Both the position numbers and the translations under genes were made by a program. 64,000 nucleotides of DNA from Allodiplogaster sudhausi (Eukaryota > Nematoda > Chromadorea > Rhabditida > Diplogasteridae): NCBI GenBank assembly GCA_945643635.1, contig CALZFC010000354.1, forward strand, positions 310,001 to 374,000, given 5' to 3'. This document shows positions 1 through 11,154 of the stretch, one piece after another. The notes beneath the pieces are model-generated. The model searched no databases. It was given only the letters and a program-made list of their open reading frames with translations, and was not told the DNA's origin. Numbering within the stretch: position 1 is the stretch's first letter; each line of letters starts with the position of its first letter.

Positions 1-1800
1 CCAAAAGCTCAAGCTCATTTCCAGAACACCTTTGAGAAGAGAAAAAAAATGCAAAAAAAAAAAGATTTATTTCTGAACCGTGGATGTTGGATTACTGGTC
101 GTGCCATTAGAAGAAGTGCAGATATAGGAAGGACAAGGAATGAGTCTTATGCTCCGCTCAATTATTCAAAGTTCGCTTTCTTTCAGGCAATGACACTAGA
201 AAAATGCATGCAAATATGCTGAGCAAGAAGATAGAATACAAAAGAAGTAATGCCGGAAGATGTTCTTGATTTAGATGTAATGCAAGAAGATGTAATAAAA
301 AAGATGTACATATTACATACATACATAGAGATATACTAAGAGAAAATGTCGTAACAGTGTACTGGACACACAATATGTGTGCCAGATTGCGATCTTTGAT
401 TATGTGTATATGTAAATATATTGGCTTTATATGTAAAATAAAGTAATGGACTGTCTCGTGACCATTTATCGTGAAGCAAGCATTTGATTGGACGATTTCA
501 TTTTAATTGGCCGTTTTTTTATATTTCATTTTAATTGGCCGAGCGCTCCCCTTCCCCCGAGCACGCCCGGGAGCAAGCGGCTTTTTCGGGCAAGCAGCTC
601 AAGCAGCCCCAGAAGATGTTCCAGTCGCATGCCGCCAAGTCATCCGGTTTCGGGAGGATGGTGACCATCCGGAGGGACAAGTGGCTGTCAACGGGAGCGG
701 TGAAGCGAGTGGCGAAGAAACCAGCTTTAGTGTCCCCCTTGGCGGACGGCGTTGTTGGGCGAGCCTCTGAGAGAGGGTTCCAAACGGGAATTATGGTGGG
801 CGACGGAAGGAGCGTAGCGAACTGTAGGAGCCACCATAAGTTACATATATGTAACACAATAATATTCCCTAGTATCAGACGACGCATTTCAGAATGTAAA
901 ATGCTCCATTAACTTTAAGTTTAGAGAATTGACTCTGACTCTTTGCTGATGCAGTCGCACGCTCAATCCGAACACATTCACGGAATCATCCTTTAACGAA
1001 AAATTTGAACTTTCGCCTCCTTTAATAGTCAAACCGCGAAGCTAACCGAGCATTCTTTTCAGAGTTACCGAGAAATTTCTCCTGTCTAGATTGCTAATAA
1101 GAGTAAGGATTTAAGCTTAACCACCTTGGACGTCTGTCGAGGCATAGAATGGTGAGGACGAGAAGAACTAAAGCCGCAAAAAGAAAACACTTATCAAAAA
1201 CGAATAATATCTTTTAGTTATGTAGTGTCTCTATAAACTTTTTTTTCCTGAGAATCGGTGTTTCGTTTTGTGATGCATTTTGTACAACAACTTTTTTTAC
1301 ATATTTTTTTTTAAACTAAATCTTTCAGTATTACATATTTTTGCTCATACTCAGTCTCACCAGTCAATGTTTTCTCATTGTCAGAAGACTCGCGTCAGGG
1401 AAGCGCTCTCGTGAACTTAGTATGATTTATGAGAATAACAAGATTATGAGAGAATGGTTTGTGGGTATTTTGTTCTCGAATACTACAAATTTATATATTT
1501 TTTGTTATATAAAATTACAAACATGTTTTTGCGGGCATTTTGTTTTTTAATTTCAAATAGACATAACAAGGTATATCGGTGGGAATGCAACTCTCGATTA
1601 CCGTAATCCCTCCCCCCGTCGAAGACCTTCTTTTTCTTCTATGGCTCTGAAAAGAGCGGTGCCCAGAGCAATGCTTTGGCACAATTCTCCTCTTTCTTTC
1701 TTTCTTTCCGTCTATCTCTCTCTCATTTCTGCACCATGCTACTAGAACAAATTTCTGTTGCTGACGACTCAATACGAGGAACGCTTGTGTCTATCTTGCT
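1..1800. other. No convincing gene (0–1.8 kb)
   Basis: Mostly AT-rich. Positions 530–830 form an isolated GC-rich island with overlapping open frames on both strands. One plus frame is Lys/Arg-rich, but I find no splice context or paralogue in the window and do not call it a gene. A segment near 103–180 resembles 36,036–36,120 on the same strand. A segment at 1,361–1,400 matches the exon at about 35,820–35,860 in inverted orientation. Both look like pieces of dispersed or decayed sequence. Confidence 0.5.
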
Positions 1801-1801
1801 A

Positions 1802-2283
1802 TTTAAAGAAGGGCGATCACCGAAAATTTACTAATATGCGTTCAAACATGCAAAAATCGCAAATGGAAGTCCCTAGAATCAAACTAAAATGTACGGTAAG
1901 AGCGTGACACTTGTTGCCAAATGCATTGTTTTTTTCCAAAGCGGGATGCTAATTCTGATTGACTATTTTGATGTTATTTTGTTCTTGCTAAAAGTTTTTA
2001 CAGAAAAACTAACACAAAAACTTTATTAAGCTCACTGAAATGTCAAAGTGGCGATGACTTTGTAAATTTTATCTTCCCGCTATGGTACATGTACCCTAGT
2101 TACTGTAAACACCACATTTTTGCACCGAGACACCAATATGAATTTCATTCAAAAGTTGCACTTTCAAGTGCATATACTTGAATGTGAAACTCTTTTGTGG
2201 TCTTTCATGTGCATATCCTTCGAAAATACGTAAAATGTCTCATATCTCGTGAACGACTTTTCGGTGATCGCCTTCCTTTAAAG
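1802..2283. mobile_element. Short inverted-repeat element, GGGCGATCACCG family, copy 1
   Basis: The ends are mutually inverted over about 25 bp. The left end reads TTTAAAGAAGGGCGATCACC and the right end is its complement. There is no coding capacity over about 480 bp. A second, 206-bp copy with the same ends lies at 44.7 kb. This is a non-autonomous, MITE-type element; the source transposase is unknown. Confidence 0.75.
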
Positions 2284-4085
2284 GAGTCTTGAACACGAAA
2301 ACTCCTAAACCGATTACCCTGATACATGCGATGTACCCTGGTTGCATCTGATAAGTCTACGAAATCTAGCGGAGTCTAGTGTAATGTAAGTTAGCCCAAC
2401 TAATTCCCTTGTGTCAGGATTTCAAATGCCGTTTATTCCAAAAGAAAATCAGCCGCTTATTGAAAAATAATTGACCTTCATAGTTACATTGGCACTGTTT
2501 TAATTTAAGCATTCCACATTCACCACTTACTACATCCCCTAAACATCGAAAAGATGAGTTCATCTCTCATTTAATAAACCTTTTAATGTGTCTGGACTTG
2601 TTGTTATGACACGTTACAGGGAATTTTGACACACAGTGAACGTCACAAGATTGAGACCTCTTGTTAAAAATAGAAGAGGCATCTCTCTCTCTCTCTATTG
2701 TGTCGACAGCATACACACAGAAAAAAATGTTATGCACAAAAAATGTTATGGAAAAATGTTCCGTTGAAATGTTACGCTGAGAAAAACATGTGATGTTTTC
2801 GCCCTGGTGAGTGTCGCCTCCTCTTAAGAAAAAAAACGTAACATTTTTTGTTTATACCTGGATGTTACGTGGAGCGTAACATGGCACATTTGCGCATGCA
2901 CAAAAATGTTATGTTTGGCCGGAATGGCGGCGACACTGTTAAGACCGGTGAATAGCAGGGTGTCATTTCCAAATATTCACCACTGCACACTAAATATGCA
3001 GTGCGGTGGGAAAATGTTTCTTTTTTGGATATTATTCTTTCGGCGCTAAGTTTCAGTTTCTAGCTTTTCCTTTTTCGATGAAAAGTTGTTTTATTATTAT
3101 TCAAGGTCTTCGGTGTCTTGGGAGCATCTTTAACTGCAAGGGGCAGCCTGGCTGGGCAACTCACTTCGCTTTGCAAAAGGTCAGGCTGCTTCTTAATACC
3201 ATTTGTTAAGTTTGTTTGCTTTTGTTTGAGCTTCTATTGCTATATATTATGCTAATAGTCGTATCGCTGGCTCAATTTAGAACAAATTCTTTTTAAATTT
3301 CTTTTATTATAATGTTTCCAAAGGCGTTTTTTTGCTACGGATTAGTTAGTTTATGTTGTGGTTGTGCATAAAGAATGCAGCATGACGAGTACTATTACTT
3401 AAGGCTTCGACAACTGTTCTCCACACACGTGAACTCACGTCATTTCAGCACTTCTCTTCCTCTTGAATTGGTGCGTAAATTTTTACATATTTAATTATCT
3501 TTCCATGTTTTAAGGTTTGATTGAATAGTTCACCTTTGAAACATGGAGTAAAATTATCGACGCAGGGTGGCTCCACCCTGTTTTCGAGCAGCTTTTATGC
3601 CACTCCTGCTTTTTCAGCAGAGTTAAAAAAGTAACGTCTAATTTACATTTTGAGCCTCCCCAGAACCAAATCCCACTAAGGGTTAGACGTCAAACTCCGG
3701 TTTTTTTCTTACCCGCTTTCCTTTGCGGACTTCAAACTCCCTACTAAAAACAGTTCTACCAACCTATCGACCGAGAAATTTATGTCATGTTTTCAGGCAT
3801 AAAAGTTGAAATGTAGTCTTAAAATTGGGGTTTTTTTCTTACATGTTAATATTTCATCTTTGGTAATCCTGCCTTGTTTCTTCATCACTTCTGAATAGTA
3901 ATCATCCTTGAACTTTTGTTCCGAAAGGGAACTAATGGTTAAACTGTACATTATGCCTTAGATACCGTACGCTGTTGCTACGTTTGTGGTGTTTGGAAAA
4001 TTAATAATGCAATTTAGAACCTTTGAAACCGTTATGTAATTTTATGAGCCAGCCTTGGCAGGGTTTTGTGATATTTGTTTCAATT
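2284..4085. other. No gene seen; short-motif repeat at 2.7–2.95 kb
   Basis: A block at 2,716–2,930 holds several copies of ATGTTATG or ATGTTACG and the complement CGTAACAT, in both orientations, preceded by a CACACAGAAAAAA stretch. The rest is AT-rich with short frames only; 3,100–3,190 is slightly GC-richer but has no supported exon. Confidence 0.5.
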
Positions 4086-4090
4086 TTCGC

Positions 4091-5801
4091 AGGTAATTAT
4101 AATGATTCATCGAGCCAATCACATAAATACGCGTTATTGCAGTTTCTTCACCGAGTACGGGGGCATCGTTCGTTATTCGCACAAACACCCACAAGACTCA
4201 TCACGTTCAGGTATGTTAAAATATTAACTTCTGCTTGCAAAATACTGTTTTCTTTTCTTTCAGTATATGCACTAAAGACTACTCTCCTCTGAGAGCATGA
4301 ATGATGGAATTGCGTGTGTTAGTAAATATGAATTTACGATACGAACGAAAAGATCATTAGTTTAATTTTAAAATAATGAGGTTACTTTTTTACCAGATGC
4401 ATAGCTATGCAAACATTAGATTTTTTACTGACTATGGTAGCGGTGGAATTAAATCGTTTTAACTCGGAAGCACTGAGCAGTATCAATCAATACATTACTA
4501 ACACATGCCAAAGCAGTTTTATTTATTTATTCCCAAATTTTTTATATTCATTGTGCGATTCCCTTAAGCGATTCGTTTAAGATTGTGCGCTCTGAAAATA
4601 ACTGTGACCCAGAAAAGTTTGTAAAAAAAAAAATAGAAAACAAATAAAAGAAAACAATAAAAAAAAATTAACGACACTAAGAAAACAAATGCAGGATTAC
4701 AGTATTTAACAAAGCATTGTTGCAACATAGAAATGACGTTAATGCAGGATGCGTTGTCCTGTCGTTGGTTGCGGCTTCTACTGCTCAACTATGAAGGATG
4801 AGCTGCTGCACTACTCCGATTGTCATTTGAGAGTGCTAGCACTTCAGTTTCGATGCTATGAATGTACTTCTGTAAACGAGTTCGGCCGCCGTAGCGATTA
4901 CCTGAAACATTGCCGTAGATATCATCCAGAAGGTACAGCATAAACACAACGATTTGGCTTGTTTAAAATATAGTATTCTGCTTGTGTTTTCAGAGGATAA
5001 CGTGATTATGATGCAGCAAGGCCCGCTTTTGATGTGGACGCGATGGAAATGGACGCCCCTGTCGATGTTGAGCTGGGACATAATGTGGGCATTCCAGAGG
5101 ATGAGGAATACGAAGAAGAAGAGATCATCATGGATGATGAAGAAGACGAGTTGGATGCGCCGATTGACGACCTGGCCTCTTTCCTCATATCCGAAGTCCT
5201 ATCGCTGGCCGCTTCGCCGTCTTTAAGGGAGCGCGACGTCGACCAAGTTGTCGATCTACTTTCTGCTGCCATAGCTAGAAGTAGAAGGCTGGGCGACGAT
5301 GAGTACGAGGACTTGAAGAGAAAGCTCGACTCTATCCGAACCCCTTACCGACGGAAGATTGCAATGAAATCCGAGCAAAATTACGTCCTCAATACAGAAA
5401 GAAGAATGGGGAGCTACACGGAAGCAGTTCGAAGGGATGACGGAACACAAGGCAGAGTGGATAAGGAGTGCCTCTTCTACACGACTAATCTTCGCGACTC
5501 TCTCATTTCGGCGCTGGATTCTATTCAGATTCAACGCGTTCTACAACTCTCCCCTTCTCATGACTCCAACACGGCTAGGTCACCACTAGATGGCAGCCGC
5601 TATAAGTCTGTGGCCGCATGCTTCCCCGACCGACATTGCTACCGGTCATTCTCTACAGTGATGATGTTGCGCCCGGGTGCAATCTTAGGCAGGCCTCTTC
5701 AGTACAGTCCCTTGTATACTTTACATTTGCCGGATTGCCAGCTACCTGCTCCTCTTCGCAGGCCTACAAGTTGGTTACCGTATTCTAGTTCTATAAAATA
5801 A
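4091..5801 (+). CDS. C2H2 zinc-finger protein with acidic domain (transposon-associated type)
   Basis: Three exons fit in phase: about 4,091–4,210, 4,748–4,932 and 5,017–5,801 (stop TAA). Exon 2 encodes two Cys/His fingers, beginning RCPVVGCGFYC, with the second around FRCYECTSVNEF and ending HCRRYHPE. Using the acceptor ATGATGCAG at 5,016, not the nearer TTTCAG, restores the frame and avoids an in-frame TAA. Exon 3 opens with a strongly acidic stretch (PEDEEYEEEEII), then a helical segment starting LASFLISEVLSLAAS and a basic C-terminal part. The order finger pair, acidic linker, LASFL-type helix resembles a repeated family of uncharacterised proteins associated with animal DNA transposons; this is recalled, not searched. 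The start codon and any exon upstream of 4,091 are uncertain. It could be a domesticated or still-mobile accessory gene. No transposase is visible nearby. Confidence 0.6.
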
Positions 5802-5951
5802 GCCTAAACAAGGTTAAGTTTTTTTTTCAAGGTTAATTAATTGCTCTGTTCCAAAGAGACAGTGATAATTACATGCAGCTTAAAAAGTTTATCGATCTTG
5901 AGAAACTGCTAAATCAACGGCGAAAGAGTCTTGGACACAGTGACATTTCAA

Positions 5952-6092
5952 TCTCTCTCTCCATTTTCTTGTTTCCTCCCCTTCTCTCGCAGTTAGTCAA
6001 TATCTCTCTCTCTCTATCTCTCTTTCTTTCTCTCGCGCTTTCTCTCCTCTCTCTCTCTCTATCTCTGTCTCTCTCTTGCTCAACCTTCCATG
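5952..6092. repeat. CT-rich microsatellite
   Basis: Interrupted (CT)n tract directly 3' of the zinc-finger gene; low-complexity sequence only. Confidence 0.9.
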
Positions 6093-6180
6093 TCTATGCG
6101 CTTCACTGAACCAATACAGCTCTGACACATGTGCGCTAGTTGATTCTCATCTCATGGGTGGTGAAATGGTGTGGTGGTAG

Positions 6181-6206
6181 TGGGTTGGGTGGTTGGGTCT
6201 GGGTGG
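6181..6206 (+). other. Potential G-quadruplex
   Basis: Four GGG runs separated by loops of 2, 5 and 3 bases (GGGTTGGGTGGTTGGGTCTG…) inside a strongly G-biased stretch at 6,150–6,240. It matches the usual G3 quadruplex pattern. No gene is assigned here. Confidence 0.6.
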
Positions 6207-6619
6207 TCGGGTTCGGTTCCCCTTGGGTGAAAATATCTTCAATTCTGATTCCAGGCTATACGACGACGGCGCAGCGACTCCGGAAAATGAAAGGTCAGTT
6301 CCTATGCACTTTTGCGGTTTTTGTATTACTTGTAGGATAACGATATGTATGCTTTAAGCTTATTTTCGGACTTTTCGTAGCCATTTGAATGTTTTTCAGG
6401 CATTTTTCATATTTTATGCCCTTGCGGATGGCTTCTGCTACACTCACGTTCTTATGCATAACTTGTTTAGTGTAATAAAGGGTTTTGTATAATAAATATG
6501 CTTAAAAGTATAATAAATATGCCTAAAAACCAGTGTTTCCAGCCGCATTTTATCAGTTAGCGGGCATAAAGATGTGAAGGGGGCGTGGCTTAAGAGCAAA
6601 TGCACTCGGCCTTGAGCGG

Positions 6620-7228
6620 TACAGATACCATCATTATGCCGGTTCAGGCAGTCACGAATTCAAACAACAAATGATTCGTCTTATCAATTTGTTATTCTAT
6701 TGTATTCGCATACCCATTTATCTATGTATCTACCACATTGCGGCAATACTTGATGAACCTATCCTGACTCCATCGAGACTATAGAACAGTAGTTACAATA
6801 GGTATATAATTCTTTTAATCAGTCAATTTAAAATTTCATTTTTAATCTGCCATTTTTATTGTTTGTGAATAAATTTCAATTAATTTTCTACTGTAATAAT
6901 ATTTTTTCCAGGTTAAACAGTACTCTATGCAACTCATCAAGACAACCACGTAGTCAAGAACATAACAAATAAAATACAATAACGCGTTGATAATGCATCA
7001 TTAATTAAAAATAAAATTGCTATAGATTTGAAAAAATTTCCCTCGTTCAATATCAAGTTTCAGAGGTATTACTGGAAGCCATAGCGAGTTGGTAGAGACA
7101 ATGGCACAAGTGCCTTTATCAACTGTGGAACAGCATGAATCTTTATCACTCTGTGTCTCATGGTCAGATTTTTTTCCGTACCTGGTCCATGTAGAAGATG
7201 ATGTCGACTAGGAACTGTCCAATGCCGA
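6620..7228. repeat. 609-bp direct repeat, copy 1
   Basis: By reading, it is identical to 7,538–8,146 with a constant offset of 918 and no gaps seen. It contains the last coding codons of a plus-strand receptor fragment (in-frame TGA about 6,672) and, on minus, the last exon plus the end of the penultimate exon of the receptor at 8.0–9.2 kb. Here both pieces are orphaned. Confidence 0.9.
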
Positions 7229-7279
7229 TCTTTTTTCCTTTGGTGAATTGTTTTCTTCTCTTAAATTTCTGATGTATAG

Positions 7280-7592
7280 ATCGTGCGATGCATCTTCGCA
7301 CAATATAAAAATACGACAGCGGTAGACGTGACGCTGGCGATATTGCCCTTCATTCAACATCTCTTCTCACTTGGTCCGCCCGTTTACATGCTTTTAATTC
7401 CTAGTTTGTTTATCTTTTTTTTCTTTTCCCAAACAAAGATTATCATACCTTTGTTCAGGCCTTATCCAGCGAAAGGCGCTCTCTTTCATTGGGCTCGGTA
7501 ACGAGCGACGCTGCTTGCGCGTGCAACCCTCATCCAATACAGATACCATCATTATGCCGGTTCAGGCAGTCACGAATTCAAACAACAAATGA
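7280..7592 (+). pseudogene. 3' end of an Srg-like chemoreceptor (last two exons only)
   Basis: Exons 7,280–7,403 and 7,459–7,592 join in phase. The first encodes TM6–TM7 with the signature SLGPPVYML. The second starts LIQRKALSFIGLG and ends in a cytoplasmic tail at TGA. The intron is 55 nt with donor GTTTGT. Both exons align with the last exons of the minus-strand receptors at 22 kb and 33.5 kb. No TM1–TM5 exon lies upstream on plus; instead there is copy 1 of the 609-bp repeat, so this is a receptor tail left by rearrangement. Nematode serpentine receptors act as chemosensory GPCRs in sensory neurons, but this fragment cannot. Confidence 0.7.
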
Positions 7593-8146
7593 TTCGTCTT
7601 ATCAATTTGTTATTCTATTGTATTCGCATACCCATTTATCTATGTATCTACCACATTGCGGCAATACTTGATGAACCTATCCTGACTCCATCGAGACTAT
7701 AGAACAGTAGTTACAATAGGTATATAATTCTTTTAATCAGTCAATTTAAAATTTCATTTTTAATCTGCCATTTTTATTGTTTGTGAATAAATTTCAATTA
7801 ATTTTCTACTGTAATAATATTTTTTCCAGGTTAAACAGTACTCTATGCAACTCATCAAGACAACCACGTAGTCAAGAACATAACAAATAAAATACAATAA
7901 CGCGTTGATAATGCATCATTAATTAAAAATAAAATTGCTATAGATTTGAAAAAATTTCCCTCGTTCAATATCAAGTTTCAGAGGTATTACTGGAAGCCAT
8001 AGCGAGTTGGTAGAGACAATGGCACAAGTGCCTTTATCAACTGTGGAACAGCATGAATCTTTATCACTCTGTGTCTCATGGTCAGATTTTTTTCCGTACC
8101 TGGTCCATGTAGAAGATGATGTCGACTAGGAACTGTCCAATGCCGA
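7538..8146. repeat. 609-bp direct repeat, copy 2
   Basis: The in-context copy. Its left edge lies in the last exon of the plus-strand receptor tail and its right edge in the fifth exon of the minus-strand receptor, so it spans both convergent 3' ends. Confidence 0.9.
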
Positions 8147-9161
8147 CGTAGACAAGTCTCCGCTCCGCTTCCGCGAGCCGCGACGCGCCGCGTCCTGTAC
8201 GATGCATCTCAAGCACGGTCCGCGCATAGAGCGCCGCCGTGATCAGCATGGTCAGGCCAGCAACAGCCCACGTTAAGAAATTTTTCAGATTCTCCGCCTG
8301 TAAGAGAGATTTTTTACAGATTTAAACACATTAATTCCATTTCTTTGATTACTAAAGTAGGGAAATGATGACAGGGGTAGGTAGAGAACGGCGTCTCTGT
8401 CATTATACGGTTCGAATGCCCATTCGACGATCCAAATCGGCCACGAGGTTGCGATGGGCAGAAGGCACGAGGCAAGCATGGCGAACACGACAAATTGATG
8501 CTGCAACTATCACAGAGAAGAAGTTTGTTGTCAGACGATTGTACGAAATATATAAGTTGAATATGGTGAAAAATCAACATTGATTTTCCACGGATGCATA
8601 ACAGCAAGGAAGCGGCTTGCAGCAACAGACGTCCCAAGGCAATTCTGAATGCCGGTGATGTAATATGAAAGCCTGAAAAAGACATTAGTATCCAAAATAA
8701 ATGCTGGTGGAGGATACTTCAAGAGCTCTTAAATTCTTAACACTCTATTAAGAAGAATATAAGGGAATTAAGTCATGGAAGATTATGGCAAGCTCTTTTT
8801 GAGTTTTAACGAGTTAATTTTGCACAGATCAGCTCCGGACTTACTTAATGCATAGGATTGTGAGAGTGGTGTTTCCTAGCACACTCTCACTGACGAGCGG
8901 TGTAAGTGGGATACGATACGCGACCGTGCACACTGCGGCGTTTAGCATGTCCTAGATGTACGCAAAGGTAAAATATTGTTAATTTTCATTTTCGGTTCAT
9001 TTTAATACCACTACTCCGTTGAAGACGAATAGCTTGAAGAAGGGACTGTGGAACTCGCTCTTCCAGTTGAGACCGATGATAATGAACTCAACGACGTCGA
9101 GAAGAAGCAGTGACGGCAGATATCCGCAGGCGACCACGAACCAGATGTCATAGGCGTGCAT
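7987..9161 (-). CDS. Srg-like serpentine chemoreceptor, TM7 missing
   Basis: Six exons (9,161–9,009; 8,951–8,845; 8,672–8,579; 8,506–8,330; 8,297–8,100; 8,040–7,987) give 783 nt, 260 aa, in one frame. The protein starts MHAYDIWFVVACGYLPSLLL (TM1) and continues through FFKLFVFNGVV, the TM3 exon with SVAASRFLAVMHPW, TM4 (FVVFAMLASCLLPIATSW), TM5 (LTWAVAGLTMLITAALYA) and TM6 (VYVGIGQFLVDIIFYMD). The layout fits nematode Srg/Srv chemoreceptors: TM1, xFxLFxxNG, ASRFxAVxxP. The last exon adds only 17 residues and has no TM7 with the usual receptor tail, so the protein is short of the ~300+ aa expected. The fourth intron is only 32 nt. The duplicated block covers exactly this 3' end, so TM7 was probably lost in that rearrangement. 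ATG choice: first Met before the TM1 helix. Confidence 0.75.
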
Positions 9162-10172
9162 TGCACGTCAACGATTTTAGCCAATGACGTCTCCGCACTG
9201 TTTATCAAACTCCCCTTTATGATTAATTATGTTTAATTTAGCCTCAAATCAAAGCCGAAAAGTAGAACTGTATATTAGTAGAAATAACATTTTCCAACGT
9301 ATAACAGAACATTTTTCTTAGACTTCGCTCTAAAGGAGACAGAAGGTACATAGGTGCCGATCCCGCACTGTAAATGGTTCAAGAAGTGCGCTCCAGATAA
9401 TCACAACGGAGAAATGGAGATAACTGAGATGACGCAGTGAATCGATGGGAATTCCGCCTCACAACGAGCGGCAAACGAGAGATGGCGATTGATGGTCAGA
9501 GAAAGCGAGCAAATGAAAGCGTAGAGAGTCAGAGTAAAGGAGAGAGAAGAGAGATGCCGACTTGGAAGGAACTGATCGAGAAGAACCGCTTCACATATGT
9601 ATTGTCTGAGGATTATAAGTGTTGGGACGAGCAGCAGCTCCTCTTTTCTTTTCTCCTCTCCGCAATACAATCCGCCACAGTTATTGCTATTATGATATCC
9701 TACATTATGTAGGGCTTACTGTGTACATACATTTGGTGCAACAGGCCAAGCAATTCTAAAAAACAATCGGAGATCTTATAATTTCTTAATTAAAATACAA
9801 TATAGTGTATAAGAGAAAGAAATTATCAAATCGATATTAATTTACACTTGGATTAGTCAGTATCAATTGAATTATGTTATCGCCTTTTTTGTCGTCTCGA
9901 GCATAACCTTCTTTTCAAACTCTACACTCTTCGGCCTCGGTGTACCTCCCCTCCCCTCTCTTTCCCTCTCACTCTCTCTCTATTTTTACTCTCCTTCCTT
10001 CTGTCTTCCTCCAGCCATACCCATCTGCTGCTTTCATGATAACACTCTGGTTCATAAAAGGTTTATTGTGTGTTTACGGTACACGACTTACTGCTCGTCG
10101 TATAAATCAAGTGGCGGTCTAGCCAAATTGCTATAAATACTTATTTACTTCACAGACGCAATAATTCCAGAG
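9162..10172. other. Intergenic; duplicated flank begins at ~9.71 kb
   Basis: From about 9,712 the sequence is homologous to about 17,262 onward: the same order of motifs, including a CT-rich tract at 9,960–9,990 that matches 17,515–17,545. A plus frame at 9,437–9,712 ends in a hydrophobic stretch but has no splice or paralogue support. No gene is called. Confidence 0.5.
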
Positions 10173-10403
10173 CTAATATTCCACTGCTTTCTGGGGGACC
10201 AGAAGAGATCCATTTTCTGCGTGCTCTTCGGGCGAATATAAATTTGGCTTCCGGCAAGGATCGAATAAAAGTTGAAAAATCACAATGAAACTAAGAATTC
10301 TCATTTTCTTTTCAGTAATAGACAGTTGTTGTCTCTTCGTCTTCCGCCGACCCGCTCTCATGTGCATTTGCTTCTTCATGTGTTGGATGTTCGTTGATGT
10401 CAC
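10173..10403 (-). other. Duplicated exon pair downstream of family copy 1 (gene unknown)
   Basis: Two conserved blocks (about 10,403–10,330 and 10,250–10,180) recur at about 17,965–17,895 and 17,810–17,730, always 3' of a copy of the membrane-protein family. One frame of the first block is acidic in both copies, running into SAEDEETT, which suggests coding. A 1-nt length difference between copies at the presumed donor leaves the frame unsettled. The second block reads NLYSPEEHAE or FIFARRARRK depending on frame. I do not recognise it. Confidence 0.35.
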
Positions 10404-10609
10404 GAAAGTTTGTGTTAATCTCTCTGGTTATGCTTTAATTGTTTCTGTTAACGAATTAAGTCAAAAATAAGATGTACGATCAGCTTTTCAGTGGCTCATC
10501 GTTATCGTCTTCTTTAATCAACCATTTTGTACATTGAAATAAACTTTATTCAGAGAGGGAAGAGATTCGGTATAAGGAGAGAAGGCCATGTTAGAAGTGC
10601 CGTCCGCCT

Positions 10610-11154
10610 TCAGAGCGTCTGTGTCTGGTCGGTCTGGAGCGGACCGAAGACGGGCAGATTCTCCTCGGCGGGGGCGTCGATGTCGATGATGTACTCCCCC
10701 TCATTCGCCTCCTCTTTCTCCTCCTTCTCCTTCTCCTCCTCTTCATTCTCCTTCTTCTTATTCTTCCGCTCTTTCTCCTTCCTCTTCTTCTCCTTTTCCT
10801 TTTCTATCTTTTCTTTCTTCAATCTCTTCTCCTTTTCGTTCTTTTCCTTCTTCACGATGACAGCGGACTTGTTGTCCTCGGGATTGAAATGGGCGGAGAA
10901 GGCGCAGCCCCTCTCGCACGACTCCTCAGGAGTGTCGTCGGACGACGAGCACGGCAGCGAAGCCTATATGCACATTGGCATTTTTCTCTTTCTTTTACCT
11001 TATTTTGTGAAAAGCAATTTCTATAGCATTTCAATTAATTCCTTTTAATCGAGAAATTGAAGATAAGAAAATCCAGGAAATATAATCGAACCACGCTGCT
11101 TCGCTCGACGAGAAGAAGCGAGAGGAGAAAAAGAACTAGGGGACGATACGGCAT
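10610..11154 (-). CDS. Family copy 1: secreted short form, in-frame internal deletion
   Basis: Two exons, 11,154–11,092 and 10,963–10,610, total 417 nt (138 aa) in one frame. Exon 1 is the signal peptide MPYRPLVLFLLSLLLVERSS. Exon 2 starts as the Cys-rich ectodomain exon of copy 4 (SLPCSSSDDTPEESCERGC) but after NKSAVIVK switches directly into the Lys/Glu-rich tail that is the last exon of copy 4. The rest of the ectodomain, the stalk, the membrane helix, the Arg-rich segment and the Thr-Gln repeat are gone. The junction lies in the short shared sequence GTGAAGA. The frame and the tail end (…FGPLQTDQTQTL) are preserved. An AATAAA lies downstream on minus near 10,538. If expressed, the product should be secreted, not membrane-anchored. 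A TATAAA lies upstream on minus near 11,296. Confidence 0.65.

Noticed and set aside
535..912. GC-rich Lys/Arg-rich plus frame
   Set aside because: No ATG context, splice site or paralogue; overlapping minus frame equally open.
6150..6240. Possible tRNA (GGTTCGGTTCC)
   Set aside because: No matching A box, anticodon stem or acceptor stem; explained by G-rich sequence.
8365..8583. Plus-strand basic frame
   Set aside because: Antisense of the receptor TM4 exon, which fits in phase with its neighbours.
10527..10860. Long plus-strand Ser/Phe-rich frame
   Set aside because: It is the antisense of the Lys/Glu-rich tail exon, which has splice support and paralogues.
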